This document shows positions 1-7,918 of a DNA stretch of 12,348 bases, piece after piece (position 1 is the first letter of the stretch; the number at the start of each line of letters is the position of its first letter). Origin of the DNA: Calditrichota bacterium. GTDB taxonomy: Bacteria > Zhuqueibacterota > Zhuqueibacteria > Oleimicrobiales > Geothermoviventaceae. Made by a program: the position numbers and the translations under genes. Under the pieces are notes generated by a model. It saw only the letters and a program-made list of their open reading frames with translations, had not been told where the DNA came from and ran no database searches. The stretch is from positions 1-12,348 of the forward strand of contig JAADFT010000540.1 in the NCBI GenBank assembly GCA_013152765.1, in the 5' to 3' direction.

Positions 1-31
1 GCTACATGCCCCTGCGAAGCTGGTATGTAGC
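1..31. repeat. Inverted repeat / stem-loop at window edge
   Basis: Positions 1-10 pair with 22-31 over ten base pairs (one G-U) around an 11-nt loop. No T-run follows, so it does not look like a normal intrinsic terminator. It could be a dispersed intergenic palindrome or an mRNA 3' structure of the unseen upstream gene. The window edge hides what lies before it. Confidence 0.5.
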
Positions 32-53
32 ACTCGGACGGCGCGTCTGTTCA

Positions 54-106
54 CGCAGTTCTCTGCGCGGCCTCTGTGCCCTCGGAGCCTCTGTGGTTTG
101 TCTGCG
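54..106. repeat. CTCTGYG-rich intergenic stretch with small hairpin
   Basis: CTCTGCG or CTCTGTG occurs at 61-67, 72-78 and 89-95, with related TCTGCG at 101-106 and CTCGGAG at 81-87. At the front, CGCAG (54-58) and CTGCG (63-67) form a perfect 5-bp stem with a TTCT loop. The spacing is irregular (8-17 nt), so it is not a strict tandem array. It resembles low-complexity intergenic repeats dispersed in some environmental genomes, but that is an impression and one copy cannot prove it. No gene is seen in 1-151. Confidence 0.4.
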
Positions 107-136
107 CTTTTTCACAAGGCTCCTTGGCATCCGGTA

Positions 137-184
137 TTTTTCTGTGATTTGATGGCGGGATTTTTCTGAGATTTGATGGACACG
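137..184. repeat. 24-bp tandem duplication spanning the mfd start
   Basis: The first unit (137-160) is followed directly by the second (161-184). The first 19 bases of each unit agree at 18 positions, the difference being T145 versus A169; the last five bases diverge. Each unit carries the string TTTGATGG, so there are two ATG codons in the same frame, at 152 and 176. The second is the start of mfd. The second unit therefore overlaps the first nine coding bases of mfd. Confidence 0.8.
152..169 (+). other. Five-codon upstream ORF before mfd
   Basis: ATG at 152 reads Met-Ala-Gly-Phe-Phe and stops at TGA 167-169, six bases before the mfd ATG and in the same frame. The stop exists only because of the single mismatch (A169) between the two duplicated units. 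It could be a leader peptide that couples translation to mfd, or a by-product of the duplication. No clear Shine-Dalgarno sequence precedes it. Confidence 0.25.
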
Positions 185-3100
185 TCGATTCTAAAACAGC
201 GGCTGCGGAATTTTGGCTCCTACCAGGAGCTCGCAGAAACACTACGCCAAACCGGCCTGGTGAGCGTCAAATCGGTCGCGGGTTCTCTGCGGGCTTTGCT
301 TGTGGCTACGCTTGCCGAGGATACCGGTAGACCCATCCTCTACGTGTGCGCTGAGCAAGAAGACGCAGCCTGGCAGAGAGAAGATCTGCGACAGTTTCTC
401 GGCGAGAACGTCGTGTTTTTCCCCGAAAGCCGGTCGTTCGCGCACCTGGCTGGGACGGGTAGTCCGCTGGAGCTCTCGCAGCGGGCAGAAGCGCTGCAGG
501 CCCTGATTAACGGTGAAGCGCGGGTTGTGGCAACCGGCGCGGTCGCTCTGGCGCAGAAACTTCCGGTGCCGGCGGCCGTGGGGCGGCAGATGCTGGAGTT
601 GGCGGTGGGGATGCAAATGGATTTTGAAGCTCTGCCGGAGCGACTTGCGGACATGGGCTACGTGCGCGAGGATCTGGTGGAGAGCCCCGGCGAGTTCAGC
701 GTGCGCGGTGGGATCATCGACGTGTACCCGCCCAATCGTCGCGCCCCTGTACGCGTGGAGTTCTTTGGCGACGAGATCGAGTCGCTGCGAGAATTTCGGC
801 CGGACGATCAGCGTTCCACGGCGCAGCTTGAACGGGTTCTGCTTTTTCCACCCAGCGCCGCGGAAATGCACGGCACCGCCGCACGCGCTGCAACCCTGCT
901 GGACTACATGCCAGAGAACACACTGGTTGTGCTCGACGAGCCCGCGCTGATTCGGGCTGAGATCGAGAAGGCGCGCGAGAAAGGCCTGGAGGGTCTGGAC
1001 AGGGGCCGGACAGTGGCGGTTGAGGACCCGGAGCGGATCTTTGAGCTGTTCGAGCTTTTTCCAAGGGTGCACTTCTACACGCTGTACGCAGAAGAAGGCC
1101 CCACGGTGGAATTTGGCGCGCGCAGGCAGGAGACGCTGGGTGGAGATTTCAAGCGTTTAGCGGCACTTTTTGACGAAATCCGGTCCGAAGCGCAAGCTGT
1201 TGGCGACGAAGCTCCCTACGTGGCGTTCGCCTGCGAGAACCGCTCGCACCGTGACCGCATGCTGGCAATCCTGGAGGACGAGGACATCGATCTGACCGGC
1301 GTGCACGTTGTGGATCTGCCGGTTCATCAGGGCTTTTGCCTCCCGGGAGCGGGACTTTACGTGCTCACCAGCCACGAGTTTTACGGGCGAGTGCGCAGGA
1401 GACCGCAGGCAACTGACGCTCCGAAACTCGCGCCCTGGCGGCGTTTGCGTGCGCTCCAGAAGGGGGACTTCGTGGTCCACACCGACTACGGAATTGGCCG
1501 TTTCGAGGGGATGGAAAAGATCCAGATTCTCGGCTCCGAACGCGAGTGCGTGGTGCTGAGCTACGAGGGCGGCGATCGGGTGTACGTTCCCCTCGAGAGA
1601 ATGGACAGGATCGAGAAGTACTCCTCCCGGGAGGGAGCCGTACCGAAGCTGAGCCGTTTGGGAACGGCCGAGTGGGAGCGGCTGAAACACCGCACCAAGG
1701 AGCGGGCCAAAGAGCTGGCGCGCGAGCTCATCCGCACGAACGCAGAGCGGAAATTGCGGGCTGGCCACGCTTTTTCGCCGGACAACCACTGGCAGCGAGA
1801 GCTGGAGGCCTCCTTCCCTTTCGAGGAGACGCCCGACCAGGTTCGGGCGATTGAGGAAGTCAAGCGAGACATGGAGAGCCCGCAGCCCATGGAGCGGCTG
1901 GTGTGCGGCGACACCGGCTACGGGAAGACTGAGGTTGCGGTACGGGCTGCGTTCAAAGCTGTGAACGACGGGAAGCAGGTCGCGGTGCTGGTGCCCACCA
2001 CAGTGCTCGCAGAGCAACACTTCCAGACGTTTCAGGAGCGCCTGCAGAATTTTCCCGTGAAAGTGGAGGTGCTGTCGCGTTTTCGCACCCGGAAGGAGCA
2101 GACGCGAGTGCTGGAAGGCCTGCGTAAGGGGTTGATCGACATCGTGATCGGCACGCACCGGCTGCTTTCCAAAGACGTCGTGTTCAAGGATCTTGGGCTG
2201 CTGATCATCGACGAGGAGCAGCACTTCGGCGTGCGGCAGAAGGAGAAGCTGAAGAAGCTAAAAGCGACGGTGGACGTGCTGTTGCTGTCGGCCACGCCGA
2301 TTCCCCGCACGCTGCAAATGGCCCTGATGGGTGCCAGGGATCTTTCCGTGATCAGTACCCCACCACGGGACCGGTTGCCGATTCACACGGAAGTGCTGCC
2401 GTTCGACCGCGAAATCATCCGCAAGGCCATTTTGCGTGAGGTGGACCGAGGTGGACAGGTCTTTTTCGTCCACAACCGGGTGCGAAGCATCCAGGCGGTG
2501 GTTGGCATGCTGCGCAGACTTGTTCCCGAGGTAGATTTCGGCATGGCCCACGGCCAGATGAAGGCCGAGGAGCTGGAGCGCGTGATGATGGACTTTCTGG
2601 ACAGGAAGTTCCACTGTCTGGTGTCCACGGTGATCATCGAGTCCGGGCTGGACATGCCGAACGTGAACACCCTCATCGTGAACCGGGCGGACCGTTTTGG
2701 CCTGGCGCAGCTGTACCAGCTGCGTGGCCGGGTTGGGCGTTCCAGCGTCAAGGCGTACGCCTACTTGCTGACACCGCCGATCGAGACGTTGACCGAGGAG
2801 GCCATCAAGCGGCTGCAGGCAATCGCGGAACTGACCGAGCTCGGTGCGGGTTTTCACTTGGCGATGCGAGATCTCGAAATTCGCGGGGCGGGAAACCTGC
2901 TGGGGCCGGAGCAAAGCGGCTTCATCGACGCGCTGGGTTTCGATCTGTACACGAAGCTGATCGAGCAGGCTGTGCAGGAGCTTCGCGCTGAAACCGGCCA
3001 GGTTCCGGAACTGACGGCTGCCTCCGAAATCGAGACGCGGGTGGAGATCGAAGAGGACGCTTACCTGCCCGAGGAGTACATTCCACTGGCGGACGAGCGT

Positions 3101-3478
3101 GTGGATTTCTACCGGCGTTTGGTGCGGGCGGCGGATCCCCGGGAAGTAGAAGAGATTCGCGAGGAGCTGCGCGACCGTTTCGGGCGTTTGCCCGAGCCAG
3201 CCCTGAACCTGTTGGCTTACGTGAATCTCAAGCTGCTTGGCGGCAGGCTTGGCGTGGAGCGGATTCAGGTGAAGGGCGATCGGCTGCTTGCCTGGTTTGC
3301 GGAAGCCACGAACGGAAACGGTCGTGAGGTGCTGGAGCGCGTGAAACGGGTGGTGGAGAAGAGTCGCTTCCCGGTGGAGCTGGTCGGTACCAGAGAGCTG
3401 GGTTTCCGTGCTGCTTTGCCCAAGAAGCAGCCCCGTCTCCTGGCGGCGGAGCAGTTTTTCAGGGATGTGCAGCGTTGA
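176..3478 (+). CDS. mfd: Transcription-repair coupling factor Mfd
   Basis: Mfd is an ATP-driven DNA translocase that displaces RNA polymerase stalled at lesions and recruits UvrA to the site. The product is 1100 residues, close to E. coli Mfd (1148). In order it shows the UvrB-like N-terminal region (GEFSVRGG at 172-179), the RNA-polymerase-interacting domain with [12 protein letters not shown] from about residue 430, Walker A GDTGYGKT (578-585), Walker B DEEQHFGV (679-686), [10 protein letters not shown] from 705, QLRGRVGR (848-855), and the C-terminal TRCF domain from about 956. Two strongly conserved motifs carry small changes: GDT instead of the usual GDV, and DEEQH instead of DEEQR. ATG 176 is preferred; TTG 173 is directly adjacent and possible. 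No good Shine-Dalgarno is visible; the nearest purine-rich stretch, GGCGGGA (154-160), is 15 nt away. All helicase motifs are present and the frame is intact, so the identification is very secure. Confidence 0.98.
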   Translation: MDTSILKQRLRNFGSYQELAETLRQTGLVSVKSVAGSLRALLVATLAEDTGRPILYVCAEQEDAAWQREDLRQFLGENVVFFPESRSFAHLAGTGSPLELSQRAEALQALINGEARVVATGAVALAQKLPVPAAVGRQMLELAVGMQMDFEALPERLADMGYVREDLVESPGEFSVRGGIIDVYPPNRRAPVRVEFFGDEIESLREFRPDDQRSTAQLERVLLFPPSAAEMHGTAARAATLLDYMPENTLVVLDEPALIRAEIEKAREKGLEGLDRGRTVAVEDPERIFELFELFPRVHFYTLYAEEGPTVEFGARRQETLGGDFKRLAALFDEIRSEAQAVGDEAPYVAFACENRSHRDRMLAILEDEDIDLTGVHVVDLPVHQGFCLPGAGLYVLTSHEFYGRVRRRPQATDAPKLAPWRRLRALQKGDFVVHTDYGIGRFEGMEKIQILGSERECVVLSYEGGDRVYVPLERMDRIEKYSSREGAVPKLSRLGTAEWERLKHRTKERAKELARELIRTNAERKLRAGHAFSPDNHWQRELEASFPFEETPDQVRAIEEVKRDMESPQPMERLVCGDTGYGKTEVAVRAAFKAVNDGKQVAVLVPTTVLAEQHFQTFQERLQNFPVKVEVLSRFRTRKEQTRVLEGLRKGLIDIVIGTHRLLSKDVVFKDLGLLIIDEEQHFGVRQKEKLKKLKATVDVLLLSATPIPRTLQMALMGARDLSVISTPPRDRLPIHTEVLPFDREIIRKAILREVDRGGQVFFVHNRVRSIQAVVGMLRRLVPEVDFGMAHGQMKAEELERVMMDFLDRKFHCLVSTVIIESGLDMPNVNTLIVNRADRFGLAQLYQLRGRVGRSSVKAYAYLLTPPIETLTEEAIKRLQAIAELTELGAGFHLAMRDLEIRGAGNLLGPEQSGFIDALGFDLYTKLIEQAVQELRAETGQVPELTAASEIETRVEIEEDAYLPEEYIPLADERVDFYRRLVRAADPREVEEIREELRDRFGRLPEPALNLLAYVNLKLLGGRLGVERIQVKGDRLLAWFAEATNGNGREVLERVKRVVEKSRFPVELVGTRELGFRAALPKKQPRLLAAEQFFRDVQR

Positions 3479-3525
3479 GAAAGACGCAGGTGCGCGCGGT
3501 TTTCCCGTTGTTCAGAGTTGTGCTG

Positions 3526-3546
3526 GCCCGGGCTTAGGGTCCGGGC
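3526..3546 (+). other. GC-rich stem-loop in the mfd/foldase gap
   Basis: GCCCGG (3526-3531) pairs with CCGGGC (3541-3546) around a 9-nt loop. No T-run follows, so it is not a convincing terminator. It lies 31 bases before the next start codon and could be a leader structure or chance. The rest of the 99-bp gap shows nothing I can support. Confidence 0.25.
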
Positions 3547-3565
3547 AGAAAGCAGGTCACGTTGT

Positions 3566-3570
3566 GGGAG
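3566..3570 (+). promoter_or_regulatory. Ribosome binding site deciding the start of the first foldase gene
   Basis: GGGAG lies 7 nt before ATG 3578, with a second GGGAG at 3572-3576 that is too close to serve well. This supports ATG 3578 over a possible in-frame start at 3518, which would put 20 residues ahead of the signal peptide. Confidence 0.65.
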
Positions 3571-3577
3571 TGGGAGA

Positions 3578-5350
3578 ATGAAATTGCGTTTCCAGAATCG
3601 TCTTGTCCTGGCAGGTGTGGGGATCGTTCTGTCTGTCGCGTTGTGGACATCGTGTGCTCGCCAGGGTGACCCGATCCTGGCGCGAGTGGGAGGCACAACC
3701 ATCCGCTACTCGGAGGTAAAGCGCGAGCTTCTGAACAGCGCTCGCCTCAAGCCGGGGCAGGTGCCTTCGGACAGCCTGGTTCGTGCCGAATTGAATCGCC
3801 TGATCGACCTGCGCCTGCGCTACCTGGAGGGATTGGCCCGCGGTTACGACAAGGATTCGACGATCGCTTCCTACCTGAAGAGCGTCAGGGACGACTTCGC
3901 CTACCGGCTCTACCTGGACAAGCACATCCTGGAAAAGGAGATTCCCGACAAAGAGCTTTGGGACTACTACAAGCGCTACGCCACGCGGGTCAAGATTCGG
4001 CACATTCTTCTCCGCTTGCCGAAGGACGCTTCGCAGGACGAGATCGACGAGAAGCGAGATCGAATTGAGGACATCCGCACGCAGATTCTGCGGGGCGCCG
4101 ATTTCGCCAGCATGGCGAGAAAATTCTCCGAGGAAGCGCGGACAGCTTCGAACGGAGGCGACTGGGGCTACATCCGGTGGGGGACGGGACGATTCGACGA
4201 AAAATTCTACCAGGTCGCCTTTTCCCTGAAAGAAGGAGAGGTGTCGAAGCCTTTCCGGACGCGCGTGGGCTGGCATCTCTTGAAGTGCGAAGGGATCATC
4301 CGGCCCTCAAGGGAGGAGTTCGAATTGCGGAAAGGTCGCCTGCGGGCCGAACTGGCGCGTCGCAGGCAGGTTCACCTGGACAGCGTTTTCTACGCGCTCC
4401 AGAAAAAAGTGATGCAGCGCTACAACGTTCACTTCTACGACGACGGGTTCAAGCGCTTCGTGGCGCGGGTGCGGGCAATTGCCGAGGACAGCACAGTCAA
4501 AGCCCCACAGCTGAGAACGATCAGCGTGGCCAACCAGTTCAGTCGCATTCGCCCGGAGGACCGGCCGATCGTGCTGGCGAGCTGGTCAGGCGGGAAGCTC
4601 ACGATTGGTGACGTGGTTGACGAGATCAACCAGATGAAAGAGTTCAAGCGGCCGCTGTTGAAGAGCGAGGGCAAACTGCGCGAGTGGGTTGGCCGCAAAG
4701 TCGGCATGAAGCTGATGATCCAGGAGGCCTACCGCGAGGGCTTTGGCAAGAACGACATCGTGGAACGGGAGGTCAACTACCGGGCGGAGCGCATGATCGC
4801 TGCCAAGGTGCTGCGCAACGACGTGACGGATCCAAGCCGGCCCACGGAGGAGGACCTGCGTCGGACGTACGAAGCCGATCCTGAGCTTTTCCGGGAGCCG
4901 CGGAAAGCGCGTGTGCAGGAGATTTTCATCAAGAGGGACAAGAAACTGGCCGAGAAGGTTGCCAAACTGGCCAAATCCGGGGCGGACTTCGAGGAGCTGG
5001 CCAGAAAGTACAACCAGCGGTCGGTAACGAAAAGCAAGAACGGCTGGCTTGGCTACATCAGTGCGGACATGTACGGAGCGGTGGGCAAGAAGGCGTTGCA
5101 GATGAAGCCGGGTGAAATTGCAGGGCCGATTCCGATGGGGCGAGGTAACTTTTCGATCATCCGCGTGGTGGCGCTCCGGGATTCGTACGTGCCACCGTTT
5201 GAAAAGGCCAGGCCGCGTGTGAGAGCCTACTACATCAAGCACAAGCGGGAAGAACTCAAGCAGGCCCTGCTCGATCGGCTGAAAAAGAAATTCCCGGTCG
5301 TGATCTACGACAAGAACATCGCCACGGTGTGCCAGCAGAAGGGTAAGTGA
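3578..5350 (+). CDS. Two-module parvulin-type peptidyl-prolyl isomerase lipoprotein
   Basis: This is a SurA/PrsA-like exported foldase of 590 residues, inferred to help fold proteins in the periplasm while anchored to a membrane. A hydrophobic signal segment (residues 9-22) ends at WTSC with Cys26, a plausible but imperfect lipobox (Trp at -3). It consists of two copies of the same arrangement: a helical SurA-N-like chaperone region (about 30-137) with parvulin domain 1 (138-245), then a second helical region (about 329-440) with parvulin domain 2 (442-545). Domain 1 keeps both conserved histidines, His142 in VKIRHILL and His233 in GWHLLK. In domain 2 these positions are Glu448 and Ser526, so only domain 1 should be able to catalyse. 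The next gene starts directly after this stop codon, which implies co-expression. The PpiC/SurA family assignment is firm; lipidation, localisation and clients are inferred. Confidence 0.9.
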   Translation: MKLRFQNRLVLAGVGIVLSVALWTSCARQGDPILARVGGTTIRYSEVKRELLNSARLKPGQVPSDSLVRAELNRLIDLRLRYLEGLARGYDKDSTIASYLKSVRDDFAYRLYLDKHILEKEIPDKELWDYYKRYATRVKIRHILLRLPKDASQDEIDEKRDRIEDIRTQILRGADFASMARKFSEEARTASNGGDWGYIRWGTGRFDEKFYQVAFSLKEGEVSKPFRTRVGWHLLKCEGIIRPSREEFELRKGRLRAELARRRQVHLDSVFYALQKKVMQRYNVHFYDDGFKRFVARVRAIAEDSTVKAPQLRTISVANQFSRIRPEDRPIVLASWSGGKLTIGDVVDEINQMKEFKRPLLKSEGKLREWVGRKVGMKLMIQEAYREGFGKNDIVEREVNYRAERMIAAKVLRNDVTDPSRPTEEDLRRTYEADPELFREPRKARVQEIFIKRDKKLAEKVAKLAKSGADFEELARKYNQRSVTKSKNGWLGYISADMYGAVGKKALQMKPGEIAGPIPMGRGNFSIIRVVALRDSYVPPFEKARPRVRAYYIKHKREELKQALLDRLKKKFPVVIYDKNIATVCQQKGK

Positions 5351-6232
5351 ATGCGGCGAATTTCGTCGGTAGTCGGAGCTGGCTTGCTGGTGACCGCTGC
5401 TTTGGCGCTGGTAGTTGGCGGTTGCGGCAAGCACGAAGAGCGCGCGAGTGTGGTTGCCAGAGTTGGGGACACGGCGCTTACGGTGGAAGACCTTGACCAG
5501 GACCTCCCCGAGGGCGTGCGCAGGCGACTGGTACCCGGGCAACTGCGCGAGTACGTGGAAAACTGGGTACAGCGAGAGCTTTTTGCACAGGAGGCGGAGC
5601 GGCGTGGGCTGGACGCGGACGCGCAGCTTCGGCGAGAACTGGAGCGCTTGAAGCGCGAGCTACTGGCGCAAAAGGCGGTTGAGGCTCTGTTGCCGGACAG
5701 TTTTCGCGTCGCGGAAGAGGACGCCAGGAGGTACTACGAGGCCAACAAGGACCAGTTTGTGCGCGACGTGGACGAGGTAGAGCTGGCCGAGATCTGGGTG
5801 AGCCAGATGGCCCTGGCGCGGGACATCTACGTGAGGGCGAAAGGGGGCGAAGATTTCGGCGCTCTGGCGCAAAAATACTCTGAGGGTCCCGGTGCAAAGC
5901 GGGGCGGTGTCGTTGGTACCGTGGCTCTGGAAAGCCTTCCAGCGCCGTTGCGACGGCGGGTTGCGAAAGCAAAGCCAGGTGCGCTGTTGAAGCCCATCGC
6001 TCTCGAGAAAGGCGTGGTGGTCGTAAAAGTGCTGAACAAATACCCGGCGAAGAGCGTTCGGGATTTCGAAGAGGTTCGTTCGCGAATCATGGCTGAGCTC
6101 GAGCGGGAAGAGTACCGCAAGGCCTACGAAGCGGCTCTGCAGGAACTGAGTCAGCGCAAAGAAGTGTGGGTGAACGAGGATCTGCTGAAACAGCTTGTGT
6201 CGTCCACGCAGAGCGGCGCGGGCGGCCGCTGA
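5351..6232 (+). CDS. Parvulin-fold lipoprotein with degenerate active site
   Basis: This is a 293-residue SurA/PrsA-like protein. The signal peptide ends in VGGC with Cys25, a good lipobox. A helical chaperone-like region (about 33-137) follows, then one parvulin-like domain (141-230) recognised by the EDFGALAQKYSEG and RGGVVG segments. The usual catalytic histidines are replaced: Glu147 in VELAEIW and Val223 in GVVVVKV. It is therefore more likely a chaperone or scaffold than an isomerase. The C-terminal tail (about 235-293) is charged and helical-looking. ATG 5351 abuts the TGA of the previous gene with no gap, and AAGGG at 5339-5343 inside that gene can serve as its ribosome binding site, so the two are almost certainly translated from one mRNA. 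A partner role with the preceding lipoprotein or the SurA-like protein downstream is inference. Confidence 0.88.
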   Translation: MRRISSVVGAGLLVTAALALVVGGCGKHEERASVVARVGDTALTVEDLDQDLPEGVRRRLVPGQLREYVENWVQRELFAQEAERRGLDADAQLRRELERLKRELLAQKAVEALLPDSFRVAEEDARRYYEANKDQFVRDVDEVELAEIWVSQMALARDIYVRAKGGEDFGALAQKYSEGPGAKRGGVVGTVALESLPAPLRRRVAKAKPGALLKPIALEKGVVVVKVLNKYPAKSVRDFEEVRSRIMAELEREEYRKAYEAALQELSQRKEVWVNEDLLKQLVSSTQSGAGGR

Positions 6233-6327
6233 GAAGACAGGGCGTTGCCTCTGAGAGGTGAACAAAGCGAACCGTGGACCTTACGTACAGGTTCGAGCGC
6301 TCAGTGGTACGCGGATCCAGACTGGCT

Positions 6328-6356
6328 TTGCGCGACGCAACGTGCTCGGCTAAAAT
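6328..6356 (+). promoter_or_regulatory. Candidate sigma-70-type promoter for the surA-like gene
   Basis: TTGCGC (6328-6333, 3 of 6 to consensus) and TAAAAT (6351-6356, 5 of 6) are separated by 17 bp. The predicted start near 6363 would leave a leader of only about 13 nt, starting within the ribosome binding site GAGGTGGT (6363-6370). It lies in the 143-bp gap after the second lipoprotein gene, the largest break in the foldase block. The -10 element is good, the -35 weak. Confidence 0.4.
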
Positions 6357-6375
6357 TCAATCGAGGTGGTGACAC

Positions 6376-7689
6376 ATGCGCAGAAGTGGTCATCTGAGTG
6401 TGGTAGTACTTGTGACGGTCTTACTCCTGGCTGTGGCGGGCACGGCAGTGGCCCAGCACCAGCAGGTTCTGGACGGGATCGCGGCAATCGTGGATGATGA
6501 CATCATCCTGATCTCGGAGGTAAGCCAGGGTGCTTACCTGCTGGCAATGCAGCTCGGCATCGACCCGACCCGACAGACGTCCGAATTCGAGAAGCTGAAG
6601 AAGGAAACGCTGGACAACCTGATCACGCAGAAGGTGCTGCTGACCGAGGCTGAAGCGGAAACCGTGAAAGTGGACGAGAACCAGGTGAACCAGCTTCTGG
6701 ATCAGCAGATGCAGGGATTGCTGCAGCAGCTCGGCTCGGAGAAAAAGATCGAGGAGTACTTCGGTCAGCCGGTGAGCAAGGTTCGGCGCAGCTACCGGGA
6801 GGAGATCGAGAACAACCTCAAGATCCGCAACCTGCAACAGCAGAAATTCGCCGACCTGAAGGTGAACCGGCGCGAGGTGGAGGAATTCTTTGCTACGCAC
6901 AAGGACAGCCTTCCCTCGTTGAGGGAAAGTGTGAACATTAGCCACATTCTGATTCAGGTGAAGCCGAGCGCCGAGGCGGACCAGCAGGCGTTCGAGCTGG
7001 CTCAGAAACTGCGCAAGCGAATTCTGGCCGGTGAGGATTTCGCCACACTGGCCAAGCAGTACTCGCAGGATCCCGGCTCGGCGTCGCGCGGTGGCGAGCT
7101 CGGGTTCATGTCCCGGGGCGACTTTGTACCGGAGTTCGAGACGGCTGCTTTTGCTCTTGACCCCGGCCAGGTGTCGGACATCGTCAAAACGCGGTTCGGG
7201 TACCACATCATTCAGTGCATCGACAAGCGCGGCGACAAGATCAACGTACGACACATTCTGATCCCTGTGCCGGTTCTGGCGAAGGACGAACAGGCAGCGT
7301 TGAAGAAAATCACGGAGATCCGAAAGGAGATCGTGGAAGGCGGCAAAAGCTTCGAGGAGATGGCCAAGAAGTACTCGGACGACGAGACTACGAAAGAGCA
7401 GGGCGGGCTCCTCGGCTGGTTCGAGATGGACAAATTTTCGGAGACTGCCCAGGAGTTCCGGGCGGTGGCCGAAACGCTGAAAGTTGGCGAGGTGTCGGCT
7501 CCCTTCAAGACCAAGTACGGTTACCACATTCTGCGGATGAACGCTCGCCAGGAAGCGCGACCGCTTTCCCTGGAAAAGGACTGGGACAAGATCGAAGCGA
7601 TGGCGCTGGAAATGAAGCGCCGGAAGAAGTTCAAAGAGTGGGTTGATCAGCTCAAGAAGCGGATCTACATCGAAGTGAAGGAAATGTAG
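6376..7689 (+). CDS. surA: SurA-type periplasmic chaperone / peptidyl-prolyl isomerase
   Basis: SurA escorts unfolded outer-membrane proteins across the periplasm and isomerises Xaa-Pro bonds. The product has 437 residues, close to E. coli SurA (428), with the same plan: signal peptide with likely cleavage at AVA|Q (26/27), helical N-terminal chaperone domain (about 30-180), parvulin domain 1 (186-282), parvulin domain 2 (290-390), and a short C-terminal helix. Unlike the two upstream lipoproteins, both parvulin domains keep both histidines: His190/His277 and His293/His384, within SHILI/GYHII and RHILI/GYHIL. The signal is of the Sec/SPI type with no lipobox, so the protein should be soluble in the periplasm. 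ATG 6376 has a good ribosome binding site (GAGGTG, 6363-6368). Neighbouring foldase lipoproteins support an envelope-biogenesis role. The alternative is a general PpiC-family isomerase; the two-domain architecture favours SurA. Confidence 0.9.
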   Translation: MRRSGHLSVVVLVTVLLLAVAGTAVAQHQQVLDGIAAIVDDDIILISEVSQGAYLLAMQLGIDPTRQTSEFEKLKKETLDNLITQKVLLTEAEAETVKVDENQVNQLLDQQMQGLLQQLGSEKKIEEYFGQPVSKVRRSYREEIENNLKIRNLQQQKFADLKVNRREVEEFFATHKDSLPSLRESVNISHILIQVKPSAEADQQAFELAQKLRKRILAGEDFATLAKQYSQDPGSASRGGELGFMSRGDFVPEFETAAFALDPGQVSDIVKTRFGYHIIQCIDKRGDKINVRHILIPVPVLAKDEQAALKKITEIRKEIVEGGKSFEEMAKKYSDDETTKEQGGLLGWFEMDKFSETAQEFRAVAETLKVGEVSAPFKTKYGYHILRMNARQEARPLSLEKDWDKIEAMALEMKRRKKFKEWVDQLKKRIYIEVKEM

Positions 7690-7720
7690 ACCGCCCCAGG
7701 AGCTGGGAGACGGTTGTTGT

Positions 7721-7754
7721 GAAGGGGTAAGCCCGTTCAGACCCTTTCGGTTTT
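7721..7754 (+). terminator. Candidate weak intrinsic terminator after surA
   Basis: GAAGGGGT (7721-7728) pairs with ACCCTTTC (7741-7748) over eight pairs with one G-U, around a 12-nt loop, followed by GG and TTTT (7751-7754). The T-run is short. A smaller perfect stem, CCCAG/CTGGG at 7695-7707, precedes it. Confidence 0.4.
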
Positions 7755-7793
7755 GAGCTCCTGACGGCGAACGACACGAAGTGCAAAATGCCG

Positions 7794-7833
7794 GGCGCAC
7801 GGCTCGAAAATAGCTGTGCGCCTTTGTTGTCTT
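7794..7833 (+). terminator. Strong intrinsic terminator
   Basis: An 11-bp GC-rich stem (7794-7804 with 7812-7822, one G-U) closes a 7-nt loop and is followed at once by TTTGTTGTCTT (7823-7833). This is the clearest terminator in the window and divides the foldase block from the envC-holB-ricT-metG block. Confidence 0.8.
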
Positions 7834-7889
7834 CGGGCGGAAGGCCTGAAGTGGGCAGCACTGAAGTTCTTGTGTGACTTAGATTTTTG

Positions 7890-7918
7890 TTGCTTTTCTC
7901 AGCCTAAACCGCTATCCT
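7890..7918 (+). promoter_or_regulatory. Candidate promoter giving a leaderless transcript
   Basis: TTGCTT (7890-7895) and TATCCT (7913-7918) are 17 bp apart, matching 3 and 4 of 6 consensus bases. Transcription would begin at about 7924-7926, on the start codon of the next gene. The match is moderate, but position and spacing fit the lack of any ribosome binding site there. No riboswitch or RNA gene is recognised in the remaining bases of the 7690-7924 gap. Confidence 0.4.

Noticed and set aside
1157..2224. 355-codon open frame on the - strand inside mfd
   Set aside because: It lies opposite the Mfd RNA-polymerase-binding and motor domains; a shadow of codon bias.
3518..3577. Upstream start for the first foldase lipoprotein
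   Set aside because: The extra 20 residues precede a normal signal peptide and overlap the stem-loop; ATG 3578 has the better ribosome binding site.
6248..6258. CCTC-TGA-GAGG hairpin after the second lipoprotein gene
   Set aside because: Only a 4-bp stem with no T-run; expected by chance.
6421..7800. Long open frame of 459 codons on the - strand opposite the surA-like gene
   Set aside because: It is the complement of a clearly conserved gene, has no recognisable domain, and its composition (many His, Leu, Arg, Gln) is typical of antisense frames in GC-rich DNA.
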